Assembly (NCBI GenBank): GCA_009617715.1 | Contig: VTFK01000266.1 | Location: 496,001-560,000 of the forward strand | Reading direction: 5' to 3' | Origin: Plectrocnemia conspersa | Lineage: Eukaryota > Arthropoda > Insecta > Trichoptera > Polycentropodidae | DNA length: 64,000 bases | Program-made: the position numbers and the translations under genes | Shown here: piece by piece, positions 39,300-53,533 of the stretch | Numbering within the stretch: position 1 is the stretch's first letter | Layout of the letters: each line of letters begins with the position of its first letter | Notes under the pieces: model-generated | Databases searched by the model: none | What the model was told of the DNA's origin: nothing | Seen by the model: only the letters and a program-made list of their open reading frames with translations

Positions 39300-39560
39300 T
39301 CTTCCGTTTATTTTTCCCTGAGAGATGAGTTGGCTTAGTTTGTATTTTAGAATTTTCATTAGGTTAGGTTTGGGTTTAAACAGCAAATGGACGTTTCGCA
39401 ACTGTCACATTGAGTTTCAGAGACATTTTAGAGCAGCATATTAGCACCTATCAGTTAAATTATATTTTTTCAAGTAGTAATATATATCTACTGATGAAAA
39501 TATATTTGGTCTTAACAAAGGAAAATATATCTTTACCAAAAAATACACATTCGCTGTATT
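39300..39560. repeat. Dispersed AT-rich repeat, copy 1
   Basis: About 250 bp aligns with 52100-52360: shared blocks include gagatgagttggcttagtttg, gtttaaacagcaaatg and tactgatgaaaatatattt. Contains short TTTTCA/TGAAAA inverted motifs. Family unknown. Confidence 0.65.
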
Positions 39561-42500
39561 AACATGGTTTTTAAATTTAGGAAAGCATTTACGATATGAT
39601 TTTTTCTTAATTTTTCGATCCACCATGTAAAAAAAAAGTTGGGTGTATGTACAAAGGTTATAATTTTTAATTTTTGCACTAATCATGGAATATTTTTATT
39701 AACTATTTTATTTTATTTGTGTTTGCAACACATTTTTACGTTGGAAACACTGCTCAACTGATACCTCGTGGTCAGTTTGTCAGTAATTAAGAAAATAATG
39801 TTTAAATTGTTAAAACTTTCTATTTTAACTTTTTAGATAACACTGCAACATTAACAATAGTATAACAAAAAAAAAAACATTTTCAACTTTAATGGTTTCA
39901 TATTTCATATTAAAAGGTATTCACTGTATAAATATAAATATTACTTAAATACTTGCAATCACTTCCAATATTTTTTGCAGGAATATTTTCACCCACATAA
40001 TTGATTATTATGAGAACTTTCTTTCACCCTTTCTATTATAATTCTCTCGTTTATTTTAATTTATTTTGCAGTTTTTTTGATTTATTATTTATATTAATTA
40101 AAGAACTTTCTATTATAAAATGTAAGGTGCTAAAAAATCACAACCAAATTACTCAAATGACGATCTCCAATATTTTTACAAATTTAAAATGCATCTGGTC
40201 ATAGATTATTTATACATGTTGCACATTTTTATAATAAATTAGTATCCCTTCGATATTTATGAAAGCAAAATTTTGTTTATGTAACTGAAAATTAGAGAAT
40301 ATCTGTTCTGTGTATGCACGTGATGCGTTTGCTCTTGTGTTTTTGCGGCGTTTTTTTAATATGAAGTACTCTCCTCCTCTGTAAAAAATGGCTCGCTAAG
40401 TGTCGACAGTTTCTATAAGATTTTTCTTTAAAGTTCGACAGTTTTTATTCTCCATTTCATCTAGATCAATTTCAGTATTTCTGAATTTAAATATGTATTA
40501 CAAAAAAATATCAGCATTACCTATTGTTTTTGTCTCATAAATGCTCCTAATTTATTAGTATTTTTCTAGTAGAAATATTTTTTCCGTTCAATTGTAAGAA
40601 CTGATTTCTGCATTTAAACTTCATTGTAAAATATATTTACTACAAAAATTAAGAAGCTTAATTTTGTGTATGGAAAATCAGTAGCTATTTTGTTAATTTT
40701 TACTTATGCTTATAGTAATTCATAATAAATAAATTGGTCTGATATTTTTTATATATTTTTTAATAACATTGTTTTTGAGTATTATTATTGCTTTAAGATG
40801 TTAATTTAAACAACTTAAATGTCGAATATAAAAAATCTTTAAGCTTAAGGTAATTATTCTTTTTGCACATACATTAAAATATGGTATGTATAGGATCTCA
40901 TTATTATACTAAATCTGGATTTTTTTATATGTCTTATATATGTTATTCAACAAAATAATCTCATGTATATCACCTCTAAAAAATCTCTTTAATAAATTAG
41001 TGTAAAATATAGATTGTACTCATTCATCAGAAAATTATGAAAAAGGTCATTATTATTTAATCATAGCACAGTTTTGTGCATATCGCCATTTTGCCTTTAA
41101 TATGTTCATCAATCTTTTGCCTAAAACTTTATATTTTTATTTATTTTTTCTGGTTCTAACATGTAATTTCGCTTTTAAACTCTGCTTTTGACTTTGTTTT
41201 ACAGAAAAATATAAATATGACAAAAAATATCTATACACTTATTATTATCAAAAATACATTTTCTGTATAGTTTTTTGTTACCCTTATATATATTTTAATA
41301 TATTTCTAAACATTAATTATTAGAAAGATATAATATCTTAATACACATTCAAAGTCTCACTCTCTAGTTGACTCTTGTAAAGTGTTAGCACGGTTTATTA
41401 CTGTACTGCGATTGACGCGCATAGTTATACGTTTTCACCTTTCATATTCTCTCATTCTATTTTTTTAAATATAATCTACGTTAAGAACTTCATTAATCAT
41501 TGTCTAGAAAACTATTTAATGAAAACATATATCTGTTACTCAAATATTTTGACATCATTTAAGGAGCGATTTTATAATTTTTTTTAAACAAGCTCACGTT
41601 TGCTTCAATTTTTTTTTTTTGCACAAACAGATTTACTGTAAGCTACTTACAGATTTTTTCAATCACCTCTTAAGAGCTGTCTTGAACTTTAAACACTTTA
41701 CGACATTTATAAACAGTGCAAAATCACATTTCTATGAACTTGTATAAGCGAAACGTTTTCGCATTCTATAACAAATGTTGTAAGCATAAATACATACGTA
41801 TGTGTTATATCTCAGGTGTTTTTGCTAGATTTTTTAATAACCTAACGCATATATACTCATATTAAATATTGACACGTGTACGTCAAAATCGTATCAACCA
41901 TAAATCTGTACGATATGTTCTATGACACGAGATTTCAGCCAAAAGCAATAAAAATAATTCAAACGGGAAAATTCTCTAAACGTTTTAACACCTCGTTATA
42001 TATAATCTAACTGTGTGAAAGCTTGCATGCTTGAATTACTTTACATTTGACTATTAAAATATGTATACAGAATTATATGTTATATTTTGTATTATATATA
42101 CATATATACAAAGTTGTTTAGGCAACATTTTTTTTAATAATAATTAACATAAACTTGATATTATGAAGTTCATATGTACATACATATAAGAACATAAGAG
42201 AATTTATTATCAAGTATTAAAAAGAAAATATTTAGAAAATTTAAATGGAAAAAATGTGTCATTATTTTGGAACCCATCCAAAGAAGCAAACTATTGTATT
42301 TTGAACATATAATGAGAAACAACAAATACATCATTTAACTAGTACAACTAAAATACATATTATATGTATATATGTATCTACAATATATGTAGATCGATTT
42401 AAATGTTTTTTATTTATTTTTAAATAATATATAAAAAATACAAATTAAAAAAAAAAAAGTTTTATTGACATAAATATATGCAAAACATTCGTAGCATAAA

Positions 42501-43465
42501 AATAGAAAAAATGTGTTGTTAATGTGTCAACACTTTTTAGATCAAATACGTAATTCTTGGAAAATGTATCGATTCATATCGTGTTGATATTAGGAAAATA
42601 CAACTATGTATTCATCTTATGTTAACTGTTATGTTTATTATGGGGCACTGTGTTTATTATAATCCCATTTTTTGTATTAAATCTGATTTATAGCAAGCTT
42701 TTTTTCAAAATATTTTTTATATTTTAGAAACTCAAAACAATAAGATTTATTTACATTAACATCTTAAAAGCTTTAATAACATATTTATATATATTATAAA
42801 AACATATGTTATTATATATTAACTTAAATATGAATGGACTTTGTCTTTCAATTGACTGGTTTTAATTTAGATTAAAAAAACGTGGTTCATGAAAATTATA
42901 TTATTCTAGAGACATTGCTAAATAATTTTTTGCGTCAATGCATTTTTTTATAAATAAAAAGCATTGACGAAAACTTTTCATATCAACATCATTAAAACTA
43001 ACTACATATGATTTTTTTTTTTTTCAATCTAAAAAATGAACAATGTTTCATTAGCATATCATACACAATACTTACAAGTTCTAACATATGTAATTCATGT
43101 AATTAAAATAATTATTTTGACTTATATCTAAATAATTTTAAATACTACTCTGGACAAAAATTTTCACCAAAGAGGCAACTTACGATGTAACTGTGCAATT
43201 GCATGCTATGCTCAAAAAGAGTGCATTTTATCATTAGTATTCTAAGGTATGATAAGCTTATTTTCAAATGTTTCCAAATAGTTTAGATTTAATCTACGAT
43301 TAGCAACTAAAGTAAATAAACTACAATTCTGTGATTTTGACTGCTATGAGACTTTCTAGGTATATATGTTCATTTATTTAGACCTATACAGGATGCTAAG
43401 GCATAACAGGCATGTGTTTTGTTTTTTGTTCGTTAAATCTTATGCCTATTTTTTTGACTGATGCC
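39561..43465. other. AT-rich gene desert
   Basis: No supported gene, RNA or complete element; only short AT-driven ORFs. Confidence 0.5.
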
Positions 43466-43710
43466 TCTGTGCCTGTTTTAACCTTGCTACAATATCTATG
43501 TCATCTGCATAGGCAAGGATTTGTACAGATTTAATATATAAATATAGTATATACAGCTGTTGTGTCGACTTTGGCATCTCTGGTTATTTTTTCCAATGCA
43601 ATGTTAAACAGTGCATCACCCTGTCGTACACCATTAGACGCATGCAAGGGTACTATCACTTGACATTCGATATTTTTCATCGCGAGTTTTACCATGGAAA
43701 TACGCTTCTT
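43466..43710 (-). pseudogene. Non-LTR retrotransposon reverse transcriptase remnant
   Basis: The minus frame reads VRQGDALFNIALEKITRDAK and, after a short gap and frameshift, VQILAYADDIDIVARL with the catalytic YADD. Upstream, ISMVKLAMKNIECQV fits the RT region before it. Same family as 6411-6640. Confidence 0.85.
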
Positions 43711-44472
43711 TAAAACGCTTATTCCTCTATGACTGAAAATAATCCACCTCTATTAATCTAGTCATATGCAGCTTTTTAAAATCAATGATTATTTGCGACT
43801 CGATCTTAAATTCCAATGTTTAAAATTTTCTATAATTTATCTTATTAAGAAAATTTTGATTTTGTCGATCTTCCTGTTCTTAATCTACATTGGTATTTCC
43901 TTACTATTTTTCGCCATATGGTTGAGTGCATCTCGCTATAATAGGTTTTCATTTGGATCACATCCGGCTATAAATGTAAATATTTCGACCCATTTCGCAC
44001 ATTAAAATAATATATAATATCACAGTAGTTGGTTGTCAACTGCTAAATTACGATTGTATTAGTTTAGTGTGCGTGTTTTTTGGATAAAAAGTGAAAGCTG
44101 TGATGTATGCTGATCCATATGGTAAAAAAATATAATTTTACTGATAAAAACAATACTTTTATATTATATTATGGATATTCATTATTAAATTAAACTTATA
44201 AATTACCTTTTTTATTCGTAATATAAGTAGCATACAGTGCTAAGATGACTTAGATTAAATAATAAAAAAATAAAACATGTGAGTTTATACTCACATAAGC
44301 ACGCAAACATATATTTACAAATAACATACGCAGATCTTGCTTATTTATGTATATATATTTTATTGTTCTATCTTGAATATTTATATAAATTCTAATGATG
44401 ACAATGATTTTTTAAGTTTATATCGACAATAAGTATTTTATTTTAGTTTCGTTAAGAAACACGCAATATGAC

Positions 44473-44535
44473 GAGCCCATCATATGGTGGGCTCTAATGT
44501 TCATAATATGGTGGGCTTTGCGTTGAAAAGGTTAA
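44473..44535 (-). mobile_element. PiggyBac-like terminus with near-palindrome
   Basis: On the minus strand TTAACCTTTTCAACGCAAAG begins at 44535. Near-palindrome GAGCCCATCATATGGTGGGCTC at 44473-44494 (20 of 22 bases symmetric), and the motif ATATGGTGGGCT recurs at 44507. No partner end found. Confidence 0.4.
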
Positions 44536-45374
44536 GGAATTTCCATAATATTTTCAGGCGATCACTTTTAACTTGAAATTTATAAGTCACCTAAAAAAAT
44601 ACGAAGAGTTGACACAAATAATATTTGTATTTTTTTAAGATTTATTTAAAAGTTTTCTGACAGCTCAAACCCGGGTATGATTCTTCTGCATATTTTTTAT
44701 TTGTTATTAAAAACTTTAAAGTTTGATTCGTTGAGCAGTAAAAATATTTCTTATAGATTCTCTTTTTATTGTAGAAGGATTGTATAAATTTATTAGCGAG
44801 AGGAATGAAAATAGTATTTCAACTTCATTCATTATTTTTAAGCAAAAATCTAATAGATTTTTGACATTTATACGGTAATAATCTTCACTGGTGTTATTGG
44901 TGTAATTCATCCATTATTCACTGTCTTCAGTTATTGCTCTGTTACTCTACTAAGATGCCATCTACATTGCTATAACATTTACAGAAACATACATATTTTA
45001 AAATTATTTATGGCTTTTTCGAAAGCGTCTAATGCTATAATAAGAGCAATGTAATGTTGACGCCACATTTATTTTTAGTAAAAGAATGCATCCAATCTTA
45101 AAAGCTCCTTAAGTTTGTTTTAGCATTAGAGAGCTTTGATACATTTTGTTATCGGTTGTGTGGATGAAAAAAAACACGATTTGACTGACTTCCGAATGAT
45201 GATGACTGGATCTTTGTACGCTGCACTTATCATGGTCCAAAATCTAGATGAAAATATACTTGTGTTAAACGTGATCTAAGCTCAGATATGAGCACAATGA
45301 CCCAGAAGAAGAAAATGTAGATCACATTGAATTAAAAATTGTTTGAGCCAAATCTCGCATTAGTATAATGTTCC

Positions 45375-45740
45375 ACATTGCAATCTTCCGGCGGAAGTGG
45401 CCGCCGAGAGCAGCCAATGGACCCGATGTTTACTTTCATCAGAATCGCAAGTGACGCGTTCACGGCGACTTATTAATTTATATATACACCGTTAGGCGGA
45501 ACTTGACTTTGGGCAGGTGGTTGCCAGCTCATCAGGTACGTGGGATTACATCAGTGAGATATCACCCCGCGATCTGACATCAAAGTGGCTGCCAGCCTAT
45601 AATGCTGTCGCATGATATATTATTTTAAACTGGAACGTGCATGAGAATATGGACATATTCTCGAAGCCGAACGCTGGAGATGGAAAATTTTCATCTGGGA
45701 TTACGTCACGATAGGTCGTTGATGTGCGTGTTGAATGAAA
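45375..45740. promoter_or_regulatory. Complex GC-richer island, candidate enhancer
   Basis: It stands out from the AT-rich desert and has no ORF. It contains GGGATTAC twice (about 45542 and 45698; K50 homeodomain type), ACATCAAAG (TCF type, about 45579) and a perfect inverted repeat GAGAATATG-ga-CATATTCTC (45643-45662). Looks like a conserved non-coding element of a developmental gene. Confidence 0.4.
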
Positions 45741-46325
45741 GATTGCTAGTTACTATATTTAAATACGTTTATTATTATTTATGAGGAATATCAACGTCTA
45801 ATAATCGCACATCATAGTAAAATGTGTATAAAGATAAAATACGACAATCAATCTAATATTGAATAAAAATGCTCCTAGAAATTTATTTTTGATACATTTA
45901 ATTAATAGTTAAATGTTTTTAAAACTGTAGTAATCAACATTATAGTCCACTTAATTAGTTATTATTAGATATCTTGCCTTGTAAGTTTATTTTATGAATA
46001 AATTATAATCGATATAAATAGCTTGCAATTTTCGAAGTTGAAAAGTATCGTACAAGAGTTATTAATTAAATTTATTTATTTTATTTATTAAACTCAATCA
46101 ACAAGTCTAAGCAAATAGCTCGACAACAGACGAAAATGATTGTCATATATTTTATTATTCAAAAGCTATTATTACAGATTAAAATCAATATGCATAATCT
46201 AGCTCAATTTTATTTTAATTATTCATCACTTCCGTGATTTTAAGAAAATAAATCGAAAATATAATAATATTTTTTTCACTCCTTACAATCTCTCAGACCT
46301 GATAGAAAATGAAAGGCAGTAGAAT

Positions 46326-46400
46326 CTATATGGGATTCGAACTCAGACCTTTTTGGTATTAGTCAACACAGTTTAAAATGCTGGTCTTTAACCTTTACCG
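46326..46400 (-). repeat. tRNA-like sequence, probable SINE fragment
   Basis: The minus strand carries GAGTTCGAATCCC (pol III box B form, 46332-46344), preceded by GGTTAAAGACCAGCA and ACTAATACC, roughly where box A would sit. It does not fold into a full tRNA by eye, so a tRNA-derived SINE remnant is likelier than a gene. Confidence 0.4.
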
Positions 46401-47227
46401 GAATTTTTTTTTTCCTTTTGAATCAACTGTGGTCTAATTTATTTAATCATAAAAATTAAGCTTCTTACATATTATTTGTATTTCATTTTTTGGGTAAATC
46501 CGTTCCAAATGTTGGGTCCATTACCTGAAAAAAAAATCCACGCAAGAATGCAATGACAAAAAAAGAATGTTTAGCTCTATCCTTGTAAATAGTATTTAGT
46601 TAATTTTTCATTATTGTAATTTACACAACATGAATGGTTCTCAAGATATTTTTAAACGCATGGAATTTTTTGTTGTTTTTTTATTACTTAAATATATTAA
46701 ACACTAAATATATGTATGTATGTACATATATTTAGTGTTATATATATATGGGAATAGTACTTATTTGATAAGCTACATCTAGTCCACATCGTGACGATTT
46801 TTTTGTCCTTTGATGCAAATACTATAATATTATTATCCTTTTTTTTATATGTAACAACTTCTCTCTTGCATATTTTTTATTGCTTATGCTAGACCTAATT
46901 GTACTAATTAAATATAATTTTTGGAAAAGTGAATTGTTAGCAAATTCGAGTTTTATATATTGGCAGCACTGTAAATCAGACAGCTGTCAATAACCACGCG
47001 TGTTAAAAAATTCATCTTTTTTCAGGGTGAAAAAAAGGTTACCCAGTCAGTCAATTTTGATTTTCATAAATATTCATAATTTTTTTTATTAAATGACATG
47101 TATTTTTCTCATCAAGTTCAAGTTCATTCCTTGTTTAGAAGTCACGTTAAGAGCAATAAAATCACCACAGTAAAAATGCTCAATTACCTAAAATTTATAA
47201 GAACTAAGAATCGAATAAAGCATATCT

Positions 47228-47459
47228 AAACCGAATTTTGCCCAATAAGAGAGCGCAAAAAACAATTATCCCTTCTCAGAAGTCAAAAATCCACGTCAAA
47301 AGCAATAAAATCATGTCGGCACCGTCGCAGTGGAACGCTCGTTACCGAGCGTTCCCACTGCGCCGGCGCCGGCACGATTTTATTGCTTTTGCCGTGAATT
47401 TTTGACTTCTGAGAAGTGATAATTGTTTTTGCGCTCTCCTATTGACCAAAATTCAATTT
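47228..47459. mobile_element. Foldback (long palindrome) element
   Basis: Two arms of about 114 bp meet at CGCTCG-ttac-CGAGCG (centre 47343). The outer ends aaaccgaattttg / caaaattcaattt pair symmetrically (47228 with 47459). Inner blocks agcaataaaatca and tgattttattgct-like sequence, gagagcgcaaaa and ttttgcgctctc also pair. No ORF. A third, diverged copy of one arm (agaagtcacgttaagagcaataaaatca) lies at about 47139-47165. Confidence 0.85.
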
Positions 47460-50400
47460 GAATATACTTTAACCAATACTTTAATATAAGTAGTCCGTAA
47501 TAATGTCGATAAGAATAGCTATCATATTTTTAAAACATAGTGTAATATCGAAGTGCAGACAAACTATGGAGCAATATGCGATACGCGACATCTGACTGTA
47601 CTTATTCAGATGATTTGGTTTAGTTTGCAGTTTGGATCACTGAAAAATACAGAAGTAGTCATCTAATTGATAATATTATTATTATTATTCATAATTAATG
47701 AAATAAATCAAATGTTCGATTAATAATCTGAATATAACTTTAAATGTTCGAAACCTTTAGAGATGAATCACTCTTTAAATTAAATATCCTTCAGCCCTTT
47801 TTATATAGCAATATATGTAAAGGCGGGTTCATGGCTAATATTCACAGTTTTTAATAGAGGTCTAGGAATGACAAAAAATTGCTTACTAATCTTTAACACT
47901 TAAATTCACCTTATTTTTGCGCAAAACTATGCATACTTTTTCGGAAGATGGAAAGTATTTAAATGACGGTTTTAACCGGCCGGCGGCTTTATCTTTGCTT
48001 TAGTGATATAAGAACGCGCTCCGATAAGATAAAATACGTATGGGAATTGTCAGAATGCCAAACGATTTAGGGCTATTCTTTACATCGTTTTTGTAAAGTA
48101 GCAACAGCTGTTATTGACAATTGTCTTACGATTATTATTAACAGCTGAAGAAGTCTTGAAATTACTGTATTACATTAACTCGATAAATTAAAATCATTGA
48201 GAAATTAGAATACCTAAATTATGTTGTTAGTAGATATTTAATGATCATTAATTAATGGCTAAAATAGACTGTTTGAAATTTTCAAGATTTAAAAGCTTTT
48301 AAATCTTGAAAGTTTCCTTATTATAGAAAATACAGAGAAAGTAGATTTTCACATGATATTTGTCTCAAGATTTTAATAAGAAATGATCTAAGTTTGAAAA
48401 TTAAAATTAAATTAAAACTTATATTTATGAAAAACCACAAATATTTTTTATATTTGAAGTTAGTTAGTAAACAGTCATTTTGAACCGTTAATAAAAATAC
48501 TAGTATTGTATAGCAAATACCCGAATATTTTATATAGCAGCATAGATATGTATAACTTAAGGTGTTTTTCTACTGAAAATTAAAGTCAGAATAGCTTTTT
48601 ATTTATATTCATACTATATATAGTATTAAAGTATTTATGAAAGACTTAGAAAATGTAAGGTTTATGCAGATACTTTAATTTAAATAAATTTTACTATAAC
48701 ATTTTTTTAAATATTTATAATATGTAATAACTAAATTTTAAAATATTCTTTGCTCTCAATAAATAACATTGTACAGCAATTTTGAATATTTTTCCATATG
48801 ACGATCAAAGTGGAAGCGGTTGCGTTTTTCTGCACTTTTAAAGTATGATTTATGTCTATTTAATTTAAAGTAAAAAAATGATTTTAATGAGGCAGCATTT
48901 TGCGAAATATGATTAATTTTATCCAAACTTCTAAAGCACCGTTTTTTTTTAAATTCTATGAGCTCTTTTAACAAATCTTCTACGATCGAAATATAATGCA
49001 ACTACTATTATAATTTGCTACAAATATAACAATAAAATCATGCAATCCTATGAATCGATTTATAACATATTTAAATAAATTTAGTTTGGGCTGTTTTTAA
49101 TATTATATTTTAATAAATAATAAATATATTATTAAATTATTTAAAAAAATAGGTTATAAAAATTTAAATTTTACTTGTATATAGATCATATTATTTGTGT
49201 CAAAGCATATTTTTTTATGGAATTGTCATATGCATTTATTATCAAATGATTTTTGTAGATATTTTAAGGTCAAATTGCCTTAAGCTATATATGATAAATA
49301 GCACAATAATAAAATATAGTTATCCATGTAAAATATCTTAACTGAATGTGTTACGCTTTATCATATTACATCGTTTTCTAAACTAAAAACGGAAATATTT
49401 GTATACCTATGACTTTGGCGGTACTAATAGAACTAATATAACCCGGGAATAATAGAAAACCTCAACAGCTTAACTTGCTTATTTTTCACAGAAATAAACG
49501 TACCACGTGTGATGTGCCTAGCTATTAAAACAATGTTTAAAACATCCCACAGACATATTTACACATTCTTGATCGATGCACGGCCGAGAAAATTGATATG
49601 GAGAGATGAGAAAGAGCAAAAAATCGCAACGATTCAGTTTCAGTGTCGTGTAGAATTTAAATTGTTTTGAAACAATGCCAGGAAAAACTGTTATATACGG
49701 GATTGAAGAGATTCAACACACAAGCAATGCGAGGCGTTTCTAAAAACGAATGCAATACTCTTACGTAACTCGCGTATTAGTCACAATGTTTTCTTTGATC
49801 GCTAATGAAACATAAAACATTACTTTTGATAAATCGTTTTTTACTTCACAAGACTAAAATTATATCACCTAAATTAAAAAAATTAACAATTATAACTTCT
49901 GATTATTCTCCTGATTTTCTAATATAAATAACAAATATACTATTTTTCTGTCGGATTGATTTATCATTTTATGTTTCTCTGTCTCTCAATTACTGGTTCT
50001 TTTTAATTTATTATTCTGAGCTATGTTCTTTGATATCAGTTGTTTAATTACTGCTTTCTGACTTTCTAAAATATTTTTGAGGATCTTGTGATTTTATTAG
50101 TCCATCCTTTAATCGTTTCTATGTACTAATAAATATACTCAAATTAGTTATCATAAATTAAAAAAATAGACAGTCCATGAACTCAATAAAACGACTAAGA
50201 TCAAAAGCTAGTCGTCCATAAAATTAGTTACACTAAAAGAACTCTTTTAATGAAACTGCAAAAAGCTCTTTTATATGATTCAAACACTTACTCTCGTGTT
50301 TTATTAGATTAATATATATTTTTCCACATTAAGTTAAGGTGAAGAATAATCCTGATATATTTTCCAATACTATGTTAACTGTATATTATAATATGTTTAT

Positions 50401-51199
50401 AAATGCTATACATATATAATTCAAAGCAAATTCGTACTTGAATAATACATAAAACTAAAGGGATGTTGTGTTTCAAGACTTATAAAATATTTATCTTTCG
50501 CATCTTTCAACAGTATAATTATATTAAATTAATATGTGGTTTATGATAAGCTATAACATACATATATACCAAACTTTTTATTGTATTATTATATTTTTTA
50601 ATTGTTTGTGTATGATAATTGTCAGTTACTTCAACAATATACGAATCTTAAGCTCTTAAGGTTATTTTTATAGTTACTATTGCTTCGCAGTTTAATTCAT
50701 ATCGATGACCTTTAATGTTAATTCATTCTTACGTAAGAACAAAAATTGTGTGGTTTTCTCCTGTTCTTTTTATATATAAAAAACCTTCATCGATTCATTT
50801 ACGTACATTTTATTTTCTGACAGAGTCGAGCTAAATAGACATTTTTTAATGTTGCTTTCAGAGACAATTTATCTTGAGACGCTTTTATATCTTTACTTAC
50901 TATTTTGAAGATTTTCTTATGTTGATAAAAAATAAGTATTATTCGGTAATTTATCATTATTATTATATTTTTAATTAGGTTTATTTCTATTTGTTTTTAT
51001 TAATTTTTAATCTAACCCAAAATTACCTGATCCATAAATATTTTAAATGCTCCAATCTTTAAATATAAAATAGAGAATGAATATTGGATATTAATTTATA
51101 AAACTATCAATTTATTTACTCGCGAATCAAACATGTTTTGTATTTGCCATATCAATTATTATAATTAACATAATTAAAATGATTACACTGTGACCATTT
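47460..51199. other. AT-rich gene desert
   Basis: No supported gene. A slightly more complex stretch at 49495-49640 (cacgtgtgatgtgcc, gcacggccgagaaaattgatatgg) could be another small non-coding conserved element. Confidence 0.45.
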
Positions 51200-51485
51200 A
51201 GCGACTCATTTGATTTGATCAACCGCACTCGGATGGCGGAATGCGTGTTCAAAAAGAATAAATTATTTTGGCCACGAACGATTCCCCGTGCACGCAATAT
51301 CGAAGACCATTCTGAAAATATTTCTTGTCCGCAGCCGCACGATGCAGATGAAAATAGAAACGCGCGCGTTTAAAAATACGCACGTCGAGCTTTTCGTAAG
51401 TTCCGAGTGCGAAAGCTCGAGAGCGAGGGTTGGGCGTCTGAATTTCCTAGCGCGTCGATATCATCCCCGTTATGGCAAAGAAAAG
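51200..51485. promoter_or_regulatory. Complex GC-richer island, candidate regulatory element
   Basis: Contains several CG-rich motifs (gaaacgcgcgcgtttaaaaa, gcacgtcgagc, cgaaagctcgagagcg) in an AT-rich desert. The 70-codon ORF inside it shows no protein pattern, so non-coding function is likelier. Confidence 0.35.
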
Positions 51486-52049
51486 CCATTTACGCTATGA
51501 GGATTTATATTATGTATTGTTAAAAATCAACACATGTGTATTGTATGTGAAGTTTAGAATGAATGTCAGATATATCCATTCATTAGGTTCTCTAGATTAT
51601 AACTAAAGTATCGAATACGTGTAAGATTTTCGAGGGACTCTTTAAATAAAAGAGTTTAGTAAATCATATGTAAGTTTTTATATTTTTTTACGTTTATATA
51701 TGAATAAATTATTAGCAAATGATCAAATACAAATACATAAATCTAATAGTTCAAAATTTCAGGCATTTTATTTTTAGAAAACCATTTCATATTAATATTA
51801 TTTTAATTAGATATGTATGTGTCAGTATAAATAGTTAAGAGACGATAAGATTTTTAGTTGAAAAAAATATTTTATTTTATATTTTATTACAAGTCTAATC
51901 ATTATGACTTAGCAGGATTTCCTAATGAGTCATAATTTTAAAATTAAACATTTTAAAAATAAAATAAAAATTCTATCATGAAGCATAAATCACATTTTGC
52001 TTAATGATTGAACTTTTTTGGTATTATTGATAAGGATTACTTTCATATT

Positions 52050-52370
52050 TTTTAAACATAGTGTAAAATCGAGCAAGATGTTACGTATGTCTGTATTTCT
52101 TACGCTTATTTTTCTCTGAGAAATGAGTTAGCCTAGTTTTTATTTTGGATTTAAAAAATGAAAGTTAGAACTTTCTGGTTTAAACAGCAAATGAATGATT
52201 CGCATCTGTTAAATTTAGTATCAGACATTTTTGAGCAGCATCAGTTAAAATATATTTTCACTAGTAGAAATATACATATACTGTTGAAAATATATTTAGA
52301 CTTCCCTAGTGAAAATATATCTTCACTGAAAAATACATATTTATTGTAAAATTTATATATCGCACATAAA
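52050..52370. repeat. Dispersed AT-rich repeat, copy 2
   Basis: Homologous to 39300-39560. Its left part (tttttaaacatagtgtaaaatcga, 52055) also matches a third place near 47527. Followed to 52520 by more TTTTCACTGGT/ACCGGTGAAA inverted motifs. Confidence 0.65.
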
Positions 52371-53384
52371 TAAATAATGATAAGTATATATATATTTGAA
52401 ATCATATAATTTTACTAGCACCTGCCAGATAAATTATATTTTCACTGGTAAATATATAAATTTATTTATTTACCGGTGAAAAAAATATTTCGATATGATT
52501 TCACTGAAATGATATTTTAAAATATATTTTTGGGATAGATTTAAATGTTTTTCTTTATTTATTTTGAGAGATAACCCGATAATTTCTTGTTTAATAGAAT
52601 CATGAACAACATTTCAGATTTTTCTAATGTGGTTAGTTAGTAAATTTAATTCAATTTCATTATAATTCATAGTATTTCATTAAATGACATGTTTATTTCT
52701 AGCAAAATTCAAGGGAACGCAAACGCCCCATCTGCCCCTCCAAATTATGTGCCTTGCCAATCAATGCTCCCATTCTCAAAACTTGAACATCATAACTTCA
52801 GGAGTTCTTCAACATGACTCATTAAGTTCGTACTAAATTCAACTAAGAAGACGGTGACCCAACTTTTCAGACGCAGCCGCTTCTCTCTTCGCATCTCCTG
52901 GTCCAGCTTCACCTCTGGAATCCAGAGTTGCACACTCAGTAACTTAAACTGTATCATGCCACAAAAATGACTAATTAATGCATTTTTCGGGCAAAATTCA
53001 AGGGGTAAATTTTATCACCTCATCCTCTCCCTAAGAACGTCCCTCACAATTACTAGTGTTTTACAAAACAACCTTAAACCAAGAGTTGATTTATTTTTTT
53101 TAGCAACTGTATAGATAAAATATTTTATATTTCAATATTTGCATCACGAATTGATTATAAATGTAATATTTATTTGCAAACAAATTTTAACACAAACGGA
53201 GCTGCATGAAAAAGTTCACTCTGTGAAAATACATTTGAAGGCAATGTTCCACTCCTTTAATTTCTTTTTGTATGTACATATACCTGAAATATATACATCT
53301 CAAACAACTAGTCTAGCGTGGATTTGCTTTTAGTTTTTTTATAAATATATTCTTGATATGAGTTGGACCACTCAATGAGAAAGT

Positions 53385-53433
53385 GCCCTAGGAATTTGTC
53401 CCCCTCCCCCCTTCCTCCCTTATTGGCAGGCTT
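53385..53433 (-). repeat. Dispersed repeat fragment, copy 2
   Basis: The minus strand reads AAGCCTGCCAATAAGGGAG, a purine-rich run, then GACAAATTCCTAGGGC, matching 38291-38342. Confidence 0.6.
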
Positions 53434-53533
53434 GGTCAAAAACATAAGCTAGCAATTATACATTTCAGATTTTTATGTGAATTATAGTACATTTTTTGTG
53501 TAACGTTATATTTTTCTTGACATTAAACTATCT

